DNA of 64,000 nucleotides, taken from contig NZ_JAYRJY010000001.1 in the NCBI RefSeq assembly GCF_041906005.1, positions 744,001 through 808,000 of the forward strand. Direction: 5' to 3'. Source of the DNA: Ferrovibrio sp041906005 (GTDB taxonomy: Bacteria > Pseudomonadota > Alphaproteobacteria > Ferrovibrionales > Ferrovibrionaceae). This document shows, one piece after another, positions 8,262 through 16,519 of this stretch (its first letter is position 1; the number at the start of each line of letters is the position of its first letter). Below the pieces are notes generated by a model, which did not search any database, was not told the origin of the DNA, and saw only the letters and a list, made by a program, of their open reading frames with translations. The translations under genes and the position numbers were made by a program.

Positions 8262-9704
8262 ATGCGCTTATGGCAGCAATGGCACGACCTGATCTGCGGC
8301 AAGGGCGAGGATTGCCTGCCCGACCCCGCCGGCGACCGTCTGAATGCCGCGATCCGCCAGGAGGAATTCGAGGCCCTGCGCCTGACGCTCGGCCTGCGGC
8401 TGGGCGTCTGCGCCATCGTCGCCGTCATCCTCACCGTCGAGATGGGCCTGCCGCTCGCCTTCAATTACTACGGCTATCTCGGCGCCTTCGCCTTCTCGGC
8501 CTATCTGCAGATGCTGCTGCGCAAGCCGGAACTGGACCAGCCCTGGATGCATTGGCTGTTCCCCTTCATCGACATGGCGCTGTTGACCGGCGCCATCGTG
8601 CTGCCGAACCCCTTCGACCCCAGCCCGCTGCCGCCGCCGATGCAGCTTGGCTTCGACACGATCCTCTATGTCGCCCTGTTCGTCGTGTTGTCGGCGCTGG
8701 GGCAGTCGGCGCGCACCGTTTTGCTCACCACGCTGGCCGCCATCGTCTGCTGGACGGCCGGCACCCTGTATATCCTGATGCAGCCCGGCGTCTCGCTTGC
8801 CCTGAACATGGGCAACATCATTCACATGTCGGTGCCCGACCGCATCGCCTACATCCTGGACCCCTGGAGCGTGCGACTGGGCGAAATCCTGCCGCGCCTG
8901 ATCCTGATCGGCATGATCGGCATGCTGCTGGCCGTGGCGGTGATGCGCTCGCGCCACCTGATCGCCCGGCAGGTGGAAAGCGAGCGGGCGCGGCGCAACC
9001 TGTCGCGCCATTTCTCGCCCCATATCGCCGAGCAGATCGAGCAGATGGACGAGGCCATCGGCCAGGTGAAATCCCTCAGCGCCGCCGTGCTGTTCGCCGA
9101 TCTGGTCGGTTTCACCCAGATCGCCGACGACCACACGCCGGAACAGACCGTTGGCATCCTGCGCGAGGTGCATCAACGCCTCGGCCGGGCCGTGCATGAA
9201 AACAGCGGCACGCTCGACAAGTATCTGGGCGACGGCATCATGGCCTCCTTCGGCACGCCGCAGGCCGGCCAGCGCGATGCCTCCTGCGCCCTGCTGGCGG
9301 CGCGCGCCATGCTGCGCGAGATGGACCTGCTCAATCGTCAGCGCACCCTGCTGCGCCAGGTGCCGCTGCATCTGGCGGTCGGCATCCATTTCGGCCCGCT
9401 CACGCTGGGCAATATCGGCGACGAGAGCCGCGTTGAATTCGCCCTGATCGGCGAAACCGTGAATGTGGCGCACCGGCTGGAGCAGATGACCCGCAGCCTG
9501 AACGCCCAGCTTTGCCTCAGCCAGGCTTTCGTCGACAAGCTGGCAGAGGAAACCCGTGGCGACATGGGGGCGGTGCGCGACATGGTGACGCTGAAACCGC
9601 AGCCGATCCGCGGTCTGCGCGACCGCATGGTGCTGTGGATCCTGCCGCGCCAGCCGCTGGGCAGCGAAGCCGACGCCCCCGAGGCGGCGCCGACCATCCA
9701 CTGA
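8262..9704 (+). CDS. Class III adenylate/guanylate cyclase with membrane domain
   Basis: A 480-residue protein. The N-terminal half has about six hydrophobic segments (MASE-like membrane sensor). A short helical linker follows (SRHFSPHIAEQIEQ) and then a class III nucleotidyl cyclase domain. The two metal-binding Asp residues are visible: D280 in FADLVGFTQIAD and D324 in KYLGDGIMASFG. The segment LTLGNIGDESRVEFALIGETVNVAHRLEQ is the usual C-terminal core. It probably makes cAMP in response to a membrane signal; the choice of ATP or GTP is not decided here. The frame stays open upstream to 8157, but the ATG at 8262 gives a normal N-terminus. Confidence 0.85.
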   Translation: MRLWQQWHDLICGKGEDCLPDPAGDRLNAAIRQEEFEALRLTLGLRLGVCAIVAVILTVEMGLPLAFNYYGYLGAFAFSAYLQMLLRKPELDQPWMHWLFPFIDMALLTGAIVLPNPFDPSPLPPPMQLGFDTILYVALFVVLSALGQSARTVLLTTLAAIVCWTAGTLYILMQPGVSLALNMGNIIHMSVPDRIAYILDPWSVRLGEILPRLILIGMIGMLLAVAVMRSRHLIARQVESERARRNLSRHFSPHIAEQIEQMDEAIGQVKSLSAAVLFADLVGFTQIADDHTPEQTVGILREVHQRLGRAVHENSGTLDKYLGDGIMASFGTPQAGQRDASCALLAARAMLREMDLLNRQRTLLRQVPLHLAVGIHFGPLTLGNIGDESRVEFALIGETVNVAHRLEQMTRSLNAQLCLSQAFVDKLAEETRGDMGAVRDMVTLKPQPIRGLRDRMVLWILPRQPLGSEADAPEAAPTIH

Positions 9705-9750
9705 AGCAGAAAATCGTGGATGCCGCGGTCCGGCCGTGGCATGACGAGGC

Positions 9751-10029
9751 ATGCTGTTCCGCCCGCCCAAACCGTCCGACCGCGATATCCTGCCCTGGTG
9801 GCATCCGCATGCCCTGCTGCGGGCTGTGTGGAATCTGGTTTTCTCGGCCGCGCTGGGACTGGCCGTGGGCGCCATCGCCCTCGATCTGGCCGCCCAGGTC
9901 GCGGCCAAAATCGCCGGAGAGGACTGGCGCGACTGGCATGAACCCCTGCAGCCACTGGCCTGGCTGCTTGGTTGTTTTGTCGCTTTCGTTTCCTATATGG
10001 CCTATAGAATGGACGACAAGGCCGAATAA
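9751..10029 (+). CDS. Small hypothetical membrane protein
   Basis: A 92-residue protein with two hydrophobic stretches (about residues 22-50 and 68-84), a basic N-terminus (RPPKPSDRD) and an acidic tail. I do not recognise a family. It lies 46 bp after the cyclase gene and 44 bp before pmbA on the same strand. It could be part of either unit. Confidence 0.6.
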   Translation: MLFRPPKPSDRDILPWWHPHALLRAVWNLVFSAALGLAVGAIALDLAAQVAAKIAGEDWRDWHEPLQPLAWLLGCFVAFVSYMAYRMDDKAE

Positions 10030-10073
10030 CCGGCTTTTCCCTAGAAAAAGCACGCCCCTAGAAAAGCACTCTG

Positions 10074-11429
10074 ATGTCCGATCCCCGCCAGCGCGCCCTG
10101 GATGCGCAGAGCCTGATTGCCGACCTGATCAAGGCCGCCCGCAAGGCCGGTGCCGATGCCGCCGACGCGGTCTATCACGAATCCCGCTCGCTCAGCGCCG
10201 GCGTGCGCATGGGCCAGCCCGAGGATGTCGAATCCTCCGAAAGCCGCGATCTCGGCCTGCGCGTGCTGGTCGGCCGGCAGCAGGCTTGTGTCTCCACCAC
10301 CGATTTCGCGCCCGCCGCCCTGCAGGACCTGGTGAGCCGCGCCGTCAGCATGGCCCGCGCCGCGCCCGAGGACAAATATTGCGGCCTGCCCGAACCGGGC
10401 CAGCTCGCCACCCAGCCGGTGGAACTGGATCTGTTCGACGGCATCGAACTGGAAATGCCGCAATTGCTGGAACGCGCCAAGGCGGCCGAAGCGGCGGCGC
10501 TGGCCGTGCCCGGAATCACCAATTCCGAAGGCGGCAGCGCCGGCCGCGGCTTCGGACTGGTTGCCTATGCCAACACCGCCGGCTTCAGCGGCAGCGGCTT
10601 CAGCGGCTCGCACAGCATCTCGGCCGCCGCCATCGCCGGCAAGGATACCGGCATGGAGCGCGACTGGGATTACGAGGCGAAAACCCATTTCAGCGATCTG
10701 CCCGATCCGGCCAGCATCGGCCGCAAGGCCGGCGAGCGCGCCGTGCGCCGCCTCAATCCGGTGAAGCTGAACAGCGCGGCGATGCCCATCGTCTACGATC
10801 CGCGCGTGGCCACCAGTCTGGTTGGCCATCTGGCCGGCGCCATCAATGGCGCCGCCGTGGCGCGCGGCACGTCGTTCCTGAAGGACAGGCTGGGCCAGAT
10901 GGTCTTCGCACCCGGCATCGCCATCACCGACGACCCGCTGCGCAAACGCGGCTTTCGTTCCCGCTGGTTCGACATGGAAGGCGTGGCGCGCCAGACCCGC
11001 GCCCTGATCGAGGACGGCCGGTTGACCACCTGGCTGCTGGATTGCGCCACCGCGCGCCAGCTCGGCATGCAAAGCACCGGCCACGCCTCGCGCGGCACGA
11101 CATCGCCCCCCTCGCCGGCCCCGACCAACATCTATCTCAATCCCGGCAAACAGACGCCGGCGGAACTGATGGCCGACATCAAGCTCGGTCTCTATGTCAC
11201 CGAACTGATCGGCATGGGCGTGAACGGCGTGACCGGCGATTACAGCCGCGGCGCCGCCGGCTTCGTGATCCGCGATGGCCAACTGGCCGAACCGGTCTCC
11301 GAGATCACCATCGCCGGCAACCTGAAAGAGATGTTTCCGCATCTCACGCCGGCCAACGATCTGGAATTCCGTTTCGGCACGGATTCCCCCACGGTCCGCA
11401 TCGACGGCATGACCGTCGCCGGCCGCTGA
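10074..11429 (+). CDS. pmbA: PmbA/TldE-family metalloprotease subunit
   Basis: Partner subunit of the TldD/TldE protease, which in other bacteria matures microcin B17 and degrades the CcdA antitoxin. The 451 residues run from a helical N-terminal domain (ESRSLSAGVRMGQPEDVESSESRDLGLRVLVG) to the conserved C-terminal core (HASRGTTSPPSPAPTNIYLNPG, GMGVNGVTGDYSRGAAGFVI, ITIAGNLKEMF). There is no HExxxH zinc site, which fits TldE rather than TldD. tldD is not in the window. The cysQ-like gene follows after 15 bp and is probably cotranscribed. Confidence 0.92.
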   Translation: MSDPRQRALDAQSLIADLIKAARKAGADAADAVYHESRSLSAGVRMGQPEDVESSESRDLGLRVLVGRQQACVSTTDFAPAALQDLVSRAVSMARAAPEDKYCGLPEPGQLATQPVELDLFDGIELEMPQLLERAKAAEAAALAVPGITNSEGGSAGRGFGLVAYANTAGFSGSGFSGSHSISAAAIAGKDTGMERDWDYEAKTHFSDLPDPASIGRKAGERAVRRLNPVKLNSAAMPIVYDPRVATSLVGHLAGAINGAAVARGTSFLKDRLGQMVFAPGIAITDDPLRKRGFRSRWFDMEGVARQTRALIEDGRLTTWLLDCATARQLGMQSTGHASRGTTSPPSPAPTNIYLNPGKQTPAELMADIKLGLYVTELIGMGVNGVTGDYSRGAAGFVIRDGQLAEPVSEITIAGNLKEMFPHLTPANDLEFRFGTDSPTVRIDGMTVAGR

Positions 11430-11444
11430 ATCCCGGTCGGGCGG

Positions 11445-12230
11445 ATGGCGATTTCATTGAAGCAGGATCACGATCTTCTGGTAAGCGCCGTGCGCGAGGC
11501 CGGTGCGGTGGCGTTGCGCTTTTTCCAGTCCGGCGCCAAATCCTGGCACAAGAAACCCAACGATCCGGTTTCAGAAGCCGATATCGCCGTCGATAACCTG
11601 CTGCGCGAAAAGCTGATGGGCGCACGGCCGGCATATGGCTGGCTCAGCGAGGAGAGTGGCCGCCAGGGCGGCAACGGCCCCGAGCAATGGGTGATCGATC
11701 CCATCGACGGCACCCGCGCCTTCATCGATGGCAAACCCGAATTCACCATCTGCGCCGCCCTGCTGCAGGACGGCCAGCCGACGCTGGCCGCCATCTTCAA
11801 CCCGGCGAGCGATGAATTCTTCGAGGCCACCTGCGGCGGCGGGGCGAAGCTGAACGGCAAGGCGATCCGTGCCTCCGGCCATGCCAGCCTGATGGAGGCG
11901 CGTTTCCTGGCGAGCCGCCGCACGTTTGAGCGCCATGGCTGGCTGGCACGCACCGCCAAGGCCGATTTCGCCTACCGCAATTCGATCGCCTATCGCATGG
12001 CGCTGGTCGCCTGCGGCAAATACGATGCCGCCATCAGCCTGACCGAAAAAAGCGACTGGGACATCGCGGCCGCCGACCTGCTGGTGCGCGAGGCCGGCGG
12101 CCGCGTGGCCACCGCCGATGGCGAACCGCTGACCTATGGCGCCGACAAACACCGCCATCCCTCGGTGATCGCCACCGGCGCCTATATTTTCGACGACGTG
12201 GTCGACCTGCTGAAGACGCGCAAGCCGTAA
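11445..12230 (+). CDS. Inositol-monophosphatase-family phosphatase, CysQ-like
   Basis: Mg-dependent phosphatase of the FIG/IMPase superfamily, 261 residues. The metal site is clear: DPIDGT at residues 85-90 and the C-terminal signature WDIAAADLL with D206. A SEES motif precedes the first. The closest role is 3'(2'),5'-bisphosphate nucleotidase (CysQ), which recycles the by-product of sulfate assimilation. Inositol or histidinol phosphatase activity cannot be ruled out from the sequence. It starts 15 bp after pmbA. Confidence 0.8.
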   Translation: MAISLKQDHDLLVSAVREAGAVALRFFQSGAKSWHKKPNDPVSEADIAVDNLLREKLMGARPAYGWLSEESGRQGGNGPEQWVIDPIDGTRAFIDGKPEFTICAALLQDGQPTLAAIFNPASDEFFEATCGGGAKLNGKAIRASGHASLMEARFLASRRTFERHGWLARTAKADFAYRNSIAYRMALVACGKYDAAISLTEKSDWDIAAADLLVREAGGRVATADGEPLTYGADKHRHPSVIATGAYIFDDVVDLLKTRKP

Positions 12231-12239
12231 GGCGACGCC

Positions 12240-12398
12240 TCAGACAATGGAATCCGTGAATGCGGCCAGGCCCGCAGCCCGTTGGGACAGGCCATCCACG
12301 TCATGGGTGCGCAGCGTGACCTCGATCCGGTCGCAGACATTGAACCATTCCGCATGACGGTCCATGCGGCCGGTCAGTTTCTGCATCGCCATGCCGTC
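12240..12398 (-). pseudogene. 5'-truncated pterin-4a-carbinolamine dehydratase
   Basis: The segment encodes the C-terminal half of a pterin-4a-carbinolamine dehydratase: GRMDRHAEWFNV, then IEVTLRTHDVDGLS and a final Ala-rich helix. Full members have about 95-105 residues; only about 52 are present. The N-terminal half is missing because the SDR gene on the same strand ends exactly where homology begins. The usual catalytic HHPEW reads RHAEW here, so one active-site His and the Pro are lost. I read this as a decaying remnant. It would need an internal ATG to be translated at all. Confidence 0.7.
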
Positions 12399-13083
12399 AG
12401 CTACGGCCATAAACCGGCACGGCACCGCCGGTCGTCACCTGATTGTCGGGTGAGGCCAGGAAGGCGATGGTGGCGGCGATCTCCTCGGGTTTGGGCCATG
12501 CAGCATGGTCGGCCTGGGGCATGCCGGCACGGTTGGCCGGGGTATCGATGATCGAGGGCACCACCGCATTCACCAGAATATTGCGCGGCGCCAGTTCCGC
12601 CGCCAAAGCCTGGGTCAGGGCGATCACCCCTGCCTTGCTGGCGGCATAGGCGCTCATGCCGGCACCCTGACGCGGCTCCAGCCCCGGCCGCGCACCGACA
12701 TTGACGATCCGTCCCGCCCCGGCAAAAGCCTTCACCGCGGCGCGGCAGCATAGATGCGCGCTGACCAGATTGGTGTTCAGCATCTCCATCAGGTCTGCCT
12801 TGCCGGTTTCCTCCAGCCTGCTCATGGCGAACCCGCCTGCGATATGCACCGAGGCCCAGAGGCCATCGACCCCGGCATAGAGCTTTGCAACATCGGCCTC
12901 CTCGGTGAGTTCGCAGGGGCCGACCAGCGTGACCCGGTCCTTATAGGGGAAACTTTCGGCTTCCCTGGCATGCAGGTATGACAGGCGGCATTGCGCGCCG
13001 GCCTCCAGCAGGGCGCCGACCACGGCGCGGCCGAGCGCGCCGGTGCCGCCGGTGATCACAACAGTACGTTTCTGGAAATCCAT
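12397..13083 (-). CDS. Short-chain dehydrogenase, dihydropteridine-reductase-like
   Basis: A 228-residue Rossmann oxidoreductase with TGGTGALG (residues 11-18) for the dinucleotide and Y146-x3-K150 in the active site. The usual catalytic Ser before the Tyr is missing: the segment reads VNVGARPG. That, and the later segment IIDTPANRAGMPQADHAAW, resemble quinonoid dihydropteridine reductase, which also lacks the Ser and has LDTPMNRKSMPEADFSSW; this comparison is from memory. It ends with VYGRS, directly fused to the remnant of a pterin dehydratase. Both enzymes belong to tetrahydrobiopterin recycling. The substrate is inferred only. Confidence 0.75.
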   Translation of the reverse strand: MDFQKRTVVITGGTGALGRAVVGALLEAGAQCRLSYLHAREAESFPYKDRVTLVGPCELTEEADVAKLYAGVDGLWASVHIAGGFAMSRLEETGKADLMEMLNTNLVSAHLCCRAAVKAFAGAGRIVNVGARPGLEPRQGAGMSAYAASKAGVIALTQALAAELAPRNILVNAVVPSIIDTPANRAGMPQADHAAWPKPEEIAATIAFLASPDNQVTTGGAVPVYGRS

Positions 13084-13520
13084 GGCTCTCCTCCGGGAAT
13101 TCCGCTGTCGCTTCAGGCCGTGATGCCCGGCCGGGCCCGCGCCTCGTCCAAAGGCAACGGAAGCAGCGGTCAGAAATCCCCGTCACCCGACAGGTTCGTA
13201 TTGACGCGGCCCAGGCACCACTTTGCCCCCGGCGCCCCAGCAGCGGCACGAAGAGGAGTATATACATCGGATTGTGCCGCTTGAACCCGGCCGAGAAAGT
13301 CCCGACCCGCAGTCCGCCTTCCGGCAGACGCTCGAGCGCAGTGAAACGCCCGGGCAGCGCCGCGGATGCCGCAGTGACGGCGATGGGCGTTCTTGACCAT
13401 ACCGCGATAAGCGAGCGCCGCCTGAAGTCCGGGCCGACATCCGACCGGCTTTTTCGATCATGCCCGGCGCAAGGCCGGGCATGACGATCATAAAAAACCG
13501 ATGCAAGGGAGCCGGAGGCC
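13084..13520. other. 437-bp gap with an alphaproteobacterial-type palindrome
   Basis: No credible gene is seen on either strand here. Short open frames exist, but their composition and start contexts are poor. The only structure is the palindrome at 13459-13483 and a GCCCGGCCGGGC self-complement near 13124. The promoter of the SDR gene must lie in the left part. Confidence 0.6.
13459..13483. repeat. Intergenic palindrome, CATGCCCGGC type
   Basis: CATGCCCGGC (13459-13468) and GCCGGGCATG (13474-13483) are perfect 10-base arms around GCAAG. T-rich sequence precedes and A-rich sequence follows, which is the wrong polarity for an intrinsic terminator on either strand. Similar ATGCCCGGC palindromes are common dispersed intergenic repeats in alphaproteobacteria. 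Confidence 0.65.
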
Positions 13521-13919
13521 TCAGCCCAGCCCTTCGGGCGCGAAATCGATGAAGCCGGTCACCGCGTGCAGCCGGCCGCCGGCCAGCGTGGCGAAATCGG
13601 TGCCGCCCACCAGGGCGGCCGCGCCATCCGGCCCCGCCTCCCAGGAAAAGCGCAGACGATCCTCCACCGTCTCCGGCGCGCGGCTCAGGCGAAAGACGAA
13701 GCCGGGGAATTTCTGCTGCACGGCGGCAATCATGCCATCCACGCCGTCATGCCCTTCCCCCTGCATCAGGGGATCGCGATAGCGCACATCCTCGGCCAGG
13801 GTGCGGGCGATCAGCCCGCGCCGCACCCCGGCATCGGTTTCGTTCCAGATGGCGATATAGCGGTCGACGATGGCGGCGATGTTGCCGGCTGTGCTGTTGA
13901 TCGCTGTGCTGTTGCTCAT
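13521..13919 (-). CDS. NTF2-like/SnoaL-type small protein
   Basis: A 132-residue protein with the shape of an NTF2-like alpha+beta cone: an N-terminal helix AAIVDRYIAIWNETD, then LAEDVRYRDPLMQGEGHDGVDGM and several beta strands. Such proteins are often small hydrolases, isomerases or binding proteins; the function of this one is unknown. The frame is open to 13955, but the ATG at 13919 has AGGAG six bases upstream, so it is the likely start. No partner gene is obvious. Confidence 0.65.
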   Translation of the reverse strand: MSNSTAINSTAGNIAAIVDRYIAIWNETDAGVRRGLIARTLAEDVRYRDPLMQGEGHDGVDGMIAAVQQKFPGFVFRLSRAPETVEDRLRFSWEAGPDGAAALVGGTDFATLAGGRLHAVTGFIDFAPEGLG

Positions 13920-14056
13920 GGTTTGCTCCTGCGGTTGGGGTTGCGGGGCAAACATGCGGCCGGCGCGCCGGGCTGGCGATTACGTTGCCGATAATCAGCA
14001 TACCGGCTTGATCGGCTGGCGAGCCTCACCACCTTTTTTCCGCCGCTCTTGCCCAT

Positions 14057-14110
14057 CGTGAATCTGAAGCACGCCGTGGATCCGACACACGCCGTGAATC
14101 CGACACCCGT
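14057..14110. repeat. Tandem repeat, 3 x 18 bp
   Basis: Three adjacent 18-base units starting CGTG: 14057-14074, 14075-14092 and 14093-14110. Units two and three share CGTG(G/A)ATCCGACAC; unit one is more diverged (CGTGAATCTGAAGCACGC). Confidence 0.85.
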
Positions 14111-14140
14111 TTTGATTGCGCCCCGACGAGCCGCATTCGC

Positions 14141-14200
14141 AAAAACTTGGCTGGAATTGGCCGGAATTGGCGATCATTGGCGATAATTGGCGATGATTGG
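14141..14200. repeat. Tandem repeat, 6 x 10 bp ending TTGG
   Basis: Six consecutive decamers end in TTGG at exact 10-base spacing: a diverged first copy, then CTGGAATTGG, CCGGAATTGG, CGATCATTGG, CGATAATTGG and CGATGATTGG. The period equals about one helical turn. Confidence 0.9.
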
Positions 14201-14331
14201 CAAGGTTTGACTTGCCCTGGGCCGGCCGCGTTTCGCGTCCGGCCAACTGAAACGGCGGATAATCAATGCGTTGGACCAAAACAGGCCGTTTTGGGCCGGC
14301 TTTTCCGCCTTTCACGCCCGCCAGTTGTGCG

Positions 14332-14471
14332 TTGTCCAATCAGGCCGCCCGCATCCTGATCGCCCGCGCGCAGCCAGGCCGCGCGGACCCAGATCGCCCG
14401 CCGCGTAGCTAGGCTGCGCGGATCCAGATGGCCCACCGCGCAGCTAGGCTGCGCGGACCCAGATAGCGTTG
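14332..14471. repeat. Tandem repeat, 4 x 35 bp copying a gene's 3' end
   Basis: Units at 14332-14366 (diverged), 14367-14401, 14402-14436 and 14437-14471. The last unit contains the stop codon and the final IWVRAA codons of the molybdopterin oxidoreductase gene, read on the minus strand. The other three are downstream copies of that gene end: GCGCGGA(C/T)CCAGAT recurs in the three closest units, and the first differs at a few positions. Confidence 0.85.
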
Positions 14472-16519
14472 TCGTGAAAGGCGCCGCCGCCATTGGGCTG
14501 CGCCGCATCGGCGCCGGTCAGCGCGTTGATGCCCATGCCATCCACGAAGGCGGCATGGGGCCAGATGCTTTCCACGATCACCACGCCGCGCTGCACGCCG
14601 TCATAAAGCTTGGCGTGGATACGGATCTGGCCGCGCCGGTTGCCCAGCCGCACCAGTTGTCCGTCGGCGATCTGCAGCCGCGCGGCATCCTCGGGGTGGA
14701 TGAAGGCGGTCGGGCGCGTCTCGCGGCTGGTCGATGTGGGTGTTTCGGTGAAACTGGTGTTGAGGAAATTGCGCGCCGGCGAGGTCGCCAGGCGGAAGGG
14801 ATGTTCCTCCGTCGCTTCCTCGATGCTGGTCCAGTGATCGGGCAGGCGCGGCATGCCGGCATGATCCGGTCCCATCGCCGCCCAGTCCGGCGCGAAGCGG
14901 AATTTCCTGTCCGGCCAGCCAAAGCCGTTGAGGAAATGCGCCGTCTCGAAATCCGGCTGGCAATCGTGCCAGCGCTGGCTGCGCAGGGTGGCCACATCAG
15001 GCCAGCCCGACGCCTTCAGGGTGGCCTCCACAATCTCCATGGCGCTCATGCCAAAGCCCGGATGTTCGGCCCCCAGCCGCTTCGCCAGCTCGCAGATCAC
15101 GTAGTGGTTTTCGCGCGCCTCGCCGGGCGCCTCCACCAGCTTGGGGCCAAGCAGGATATGCTGCTGACCGCCGGCCTGATAGATATCGTCATGCTCGGTG
15201 AACATGGTGGCCGGCAGCACGATATCGGCCATCTTGGCCGTCGCCGTCATGAACTGCTCATGCACGCAGACGAACAGATCGTCACGTTCGAAACCGCGTT
15301 TCACCAGATTGGAATCCGGCGCCACCTCCATCGGATTGGTGCTCTGGATCAGCAGGGCCGTCACCGGCGGGCCATTCTTCAGGGCTTTGGCATCGCCGGT
15401 CAGTACCGGACCGATCTGCGACTGGTCCAGCATGCGGATATTCGGATCGATGGCATCCAGCCCATCGATCAGCGTCTTGTTCCAGTGGAAGATCGCGCCG
15501 TTGTTGTGGAAGGCACCGCCGCCTTCATATTGCCAGGATCCGGTCACGCTGGCGATGCAGGTGGCGGCATGCATGTTCACCGCGCCGTTGCGGCTGCGCG
15601 CGAAACCGTAACCCAGGCGGATGTAGTGCCGCCTGGTTTCGCCCAGCAGCCGCGCGAAAGCCTCGATCTCGGCAACGCTCAGGCCGGTGATCGCCGAGGC
15701 CCATTCAGGCGTGCGGGTTTGCAGATGCGCTTCCAGTTCGGCCGGCACGTCGGTATGGCGCGCCATGTAGTCGCGGTCGGCATAACCGTCGCGGAACAGC
15801 ACATGCATCACCGCGCAGGCCAGCGCGCCATCAGTGCCCGGCCGCAGGATCAGCGCCATGTCGGCCTGCTGGGCGGTGGCATTGTTGTACACGTCGACCA
15901 CCACGATCTTGGCGCCGCGTTCCTTGCGGGCGCGGATCGCATGGGTCATCACGTTCACCTGGGTATGAACGGCATTGGTGCCCCAGATCACCACGCAGTC
16001 GCTTTTCGCCATCTCGCGCGGATCGGGGCCGCTCAAATGCCCCGTGGCCGCGATATAGCCGGCACGCGCCAGCGTCACGCAGATGGTGGAATGCTGGCCG
16101 GAATAGCGCTTGGCATGGCGCAGACGGTTGATGCCGTCGCGCTGCACCAGGCCCATGGTTCCGGCATAGAAATAGGGCCAGACCGTTTCGCTGCCGTATT
16201 TCTTCTCGGCAGCCAGAAAGGCTTCCGCGGTACGGTCCAGCGCCTCGCGCCACGAGATCGGGGTGAACTGCCCCGAACCCTTCGGGCCGGTGCGCAGCAG
16301 CGGCTGCAAAAGGCGTTCAGGGTGGTTGGCGCGCTCGGCATAGCGCGCCACCTTGGCGCAGATCACGCCGGCGGTGTAGCTGTTCGCCTCCGCGCCCCGT
16401 ACCCGCCCGATGCGGCCATCGGGCATGAGATCGATCTCCAGCGCGCAGGTGGAGGGGCAATCATGCGGACAGGCGCTGTAGCCGATGTCGGGTTTTACCG
16501 GGGCAAATGGGGCATTCAT
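14444..16519 (-). CDS. Molybdopterin (bis-MGD) oxidoreductase, DMSO reductase superfamily
   Basis: A 691-residue oxidoreductase. C17-x3-C21-x3-C25-x28-C54 gives the N-terminal [4Fe-4S] site. Later segments bind the two pterin cofactors: WGTNAVHTQVNVMTHAI, RLGYGFARSRNG, IQSTNPMEVAPDS, and a C-terminal domain with TPTSTSRETRPTAFIHPEDA. No Tat signal is seen, so it should be cytoplasmic. The Mo ligand is uncertain; a Cys in HSTICVTLARAG is a candidate. The substrate is unknown. The ATG at 16519 overlaps the stop of the upstream flavoenzyme gene by 4 bp, so they are translationally coupled. The frame is open upstream, but that part is a shadow of the flavoenzyme. Confidence 0.85.
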   Translation of the reverse strand: MNAPFAPVKPDIGYSACPHDCPSTCALEIDLMPDGRIGRVRGAEANSYTAGVICAKVARYAERANHPERLLQPLLRTGPKGSGQFTPISWREALDRTAEAFLAAEKKYGSETVWPYFYAGTMGLVQRDGINRLRHAKRYSGQHSTICVTLARAGYIAATGHLSGPDPREMAKSDCVVIWGTNAVHTQVNVMTHAIRARKERGAKIVVVDVYNNATAQQADMALILRPGTDGALACAVMHVLFRDGYADRDYMARHTDVPAELEAHLQTRTPEWASAITGLSVAEIEAFARLLGETRRHYIRLGYGFARSRNGAVNMHAATCIASVTGSWQYEGGGAFHNNGAIFHWNKTLIDGLDAIDPNIRMLDQSQIGPVLTGDAKALKNGPPVTALLIQSTNPMEVAPDSNLVKRGFERDDLFVCVHEQFMTATAKMADIVLPATMFTEHDDIYQAGGQQHILLGPKLVEAPGEARENHYVICELAKRLGAEHPGFGMSAMEIVEATLKASGWPDVATLRSQRWHDCQPDFETAHFLNGFGWPDRKFRFAPDWAAMGPDHAGMPRLPDHWTSIEEATEEHPFRLATSPARNFLNTSFTETPTSTSRETRPTAFIHPEDAARLQIADGQLVRLGNRRGQIRIHAKLYDGVQRGVVIVESIWPHAAFVDGMGINALTGADAAQPNGGGAFHDNAIWVRAA

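Larger units (their letters stand above)
13920..14443. other. 524-bp gap made of short tandem-repeat arrays
   Basis: I see no gene in this stretch. It holds three separate short tandem arrays, listed individually, with periods of 18, 10 and 35 bp. The third array continues into the 3' end of the molybdopterin oxidoreductase gene. Confidence 0.75.

Noticed and set aside
13451..13496. Intrinsic terminator
   Set aside because: The palindrome has T before and A after on the plus strand, the opposite of a terminator on either strand, so it is listed as a repeat.
14057..14471. Possible CRISPR array
   Set aside because: The repeats are directly adjacent with no unique spacers, the periods differ between arrays, and no cas genes are present.
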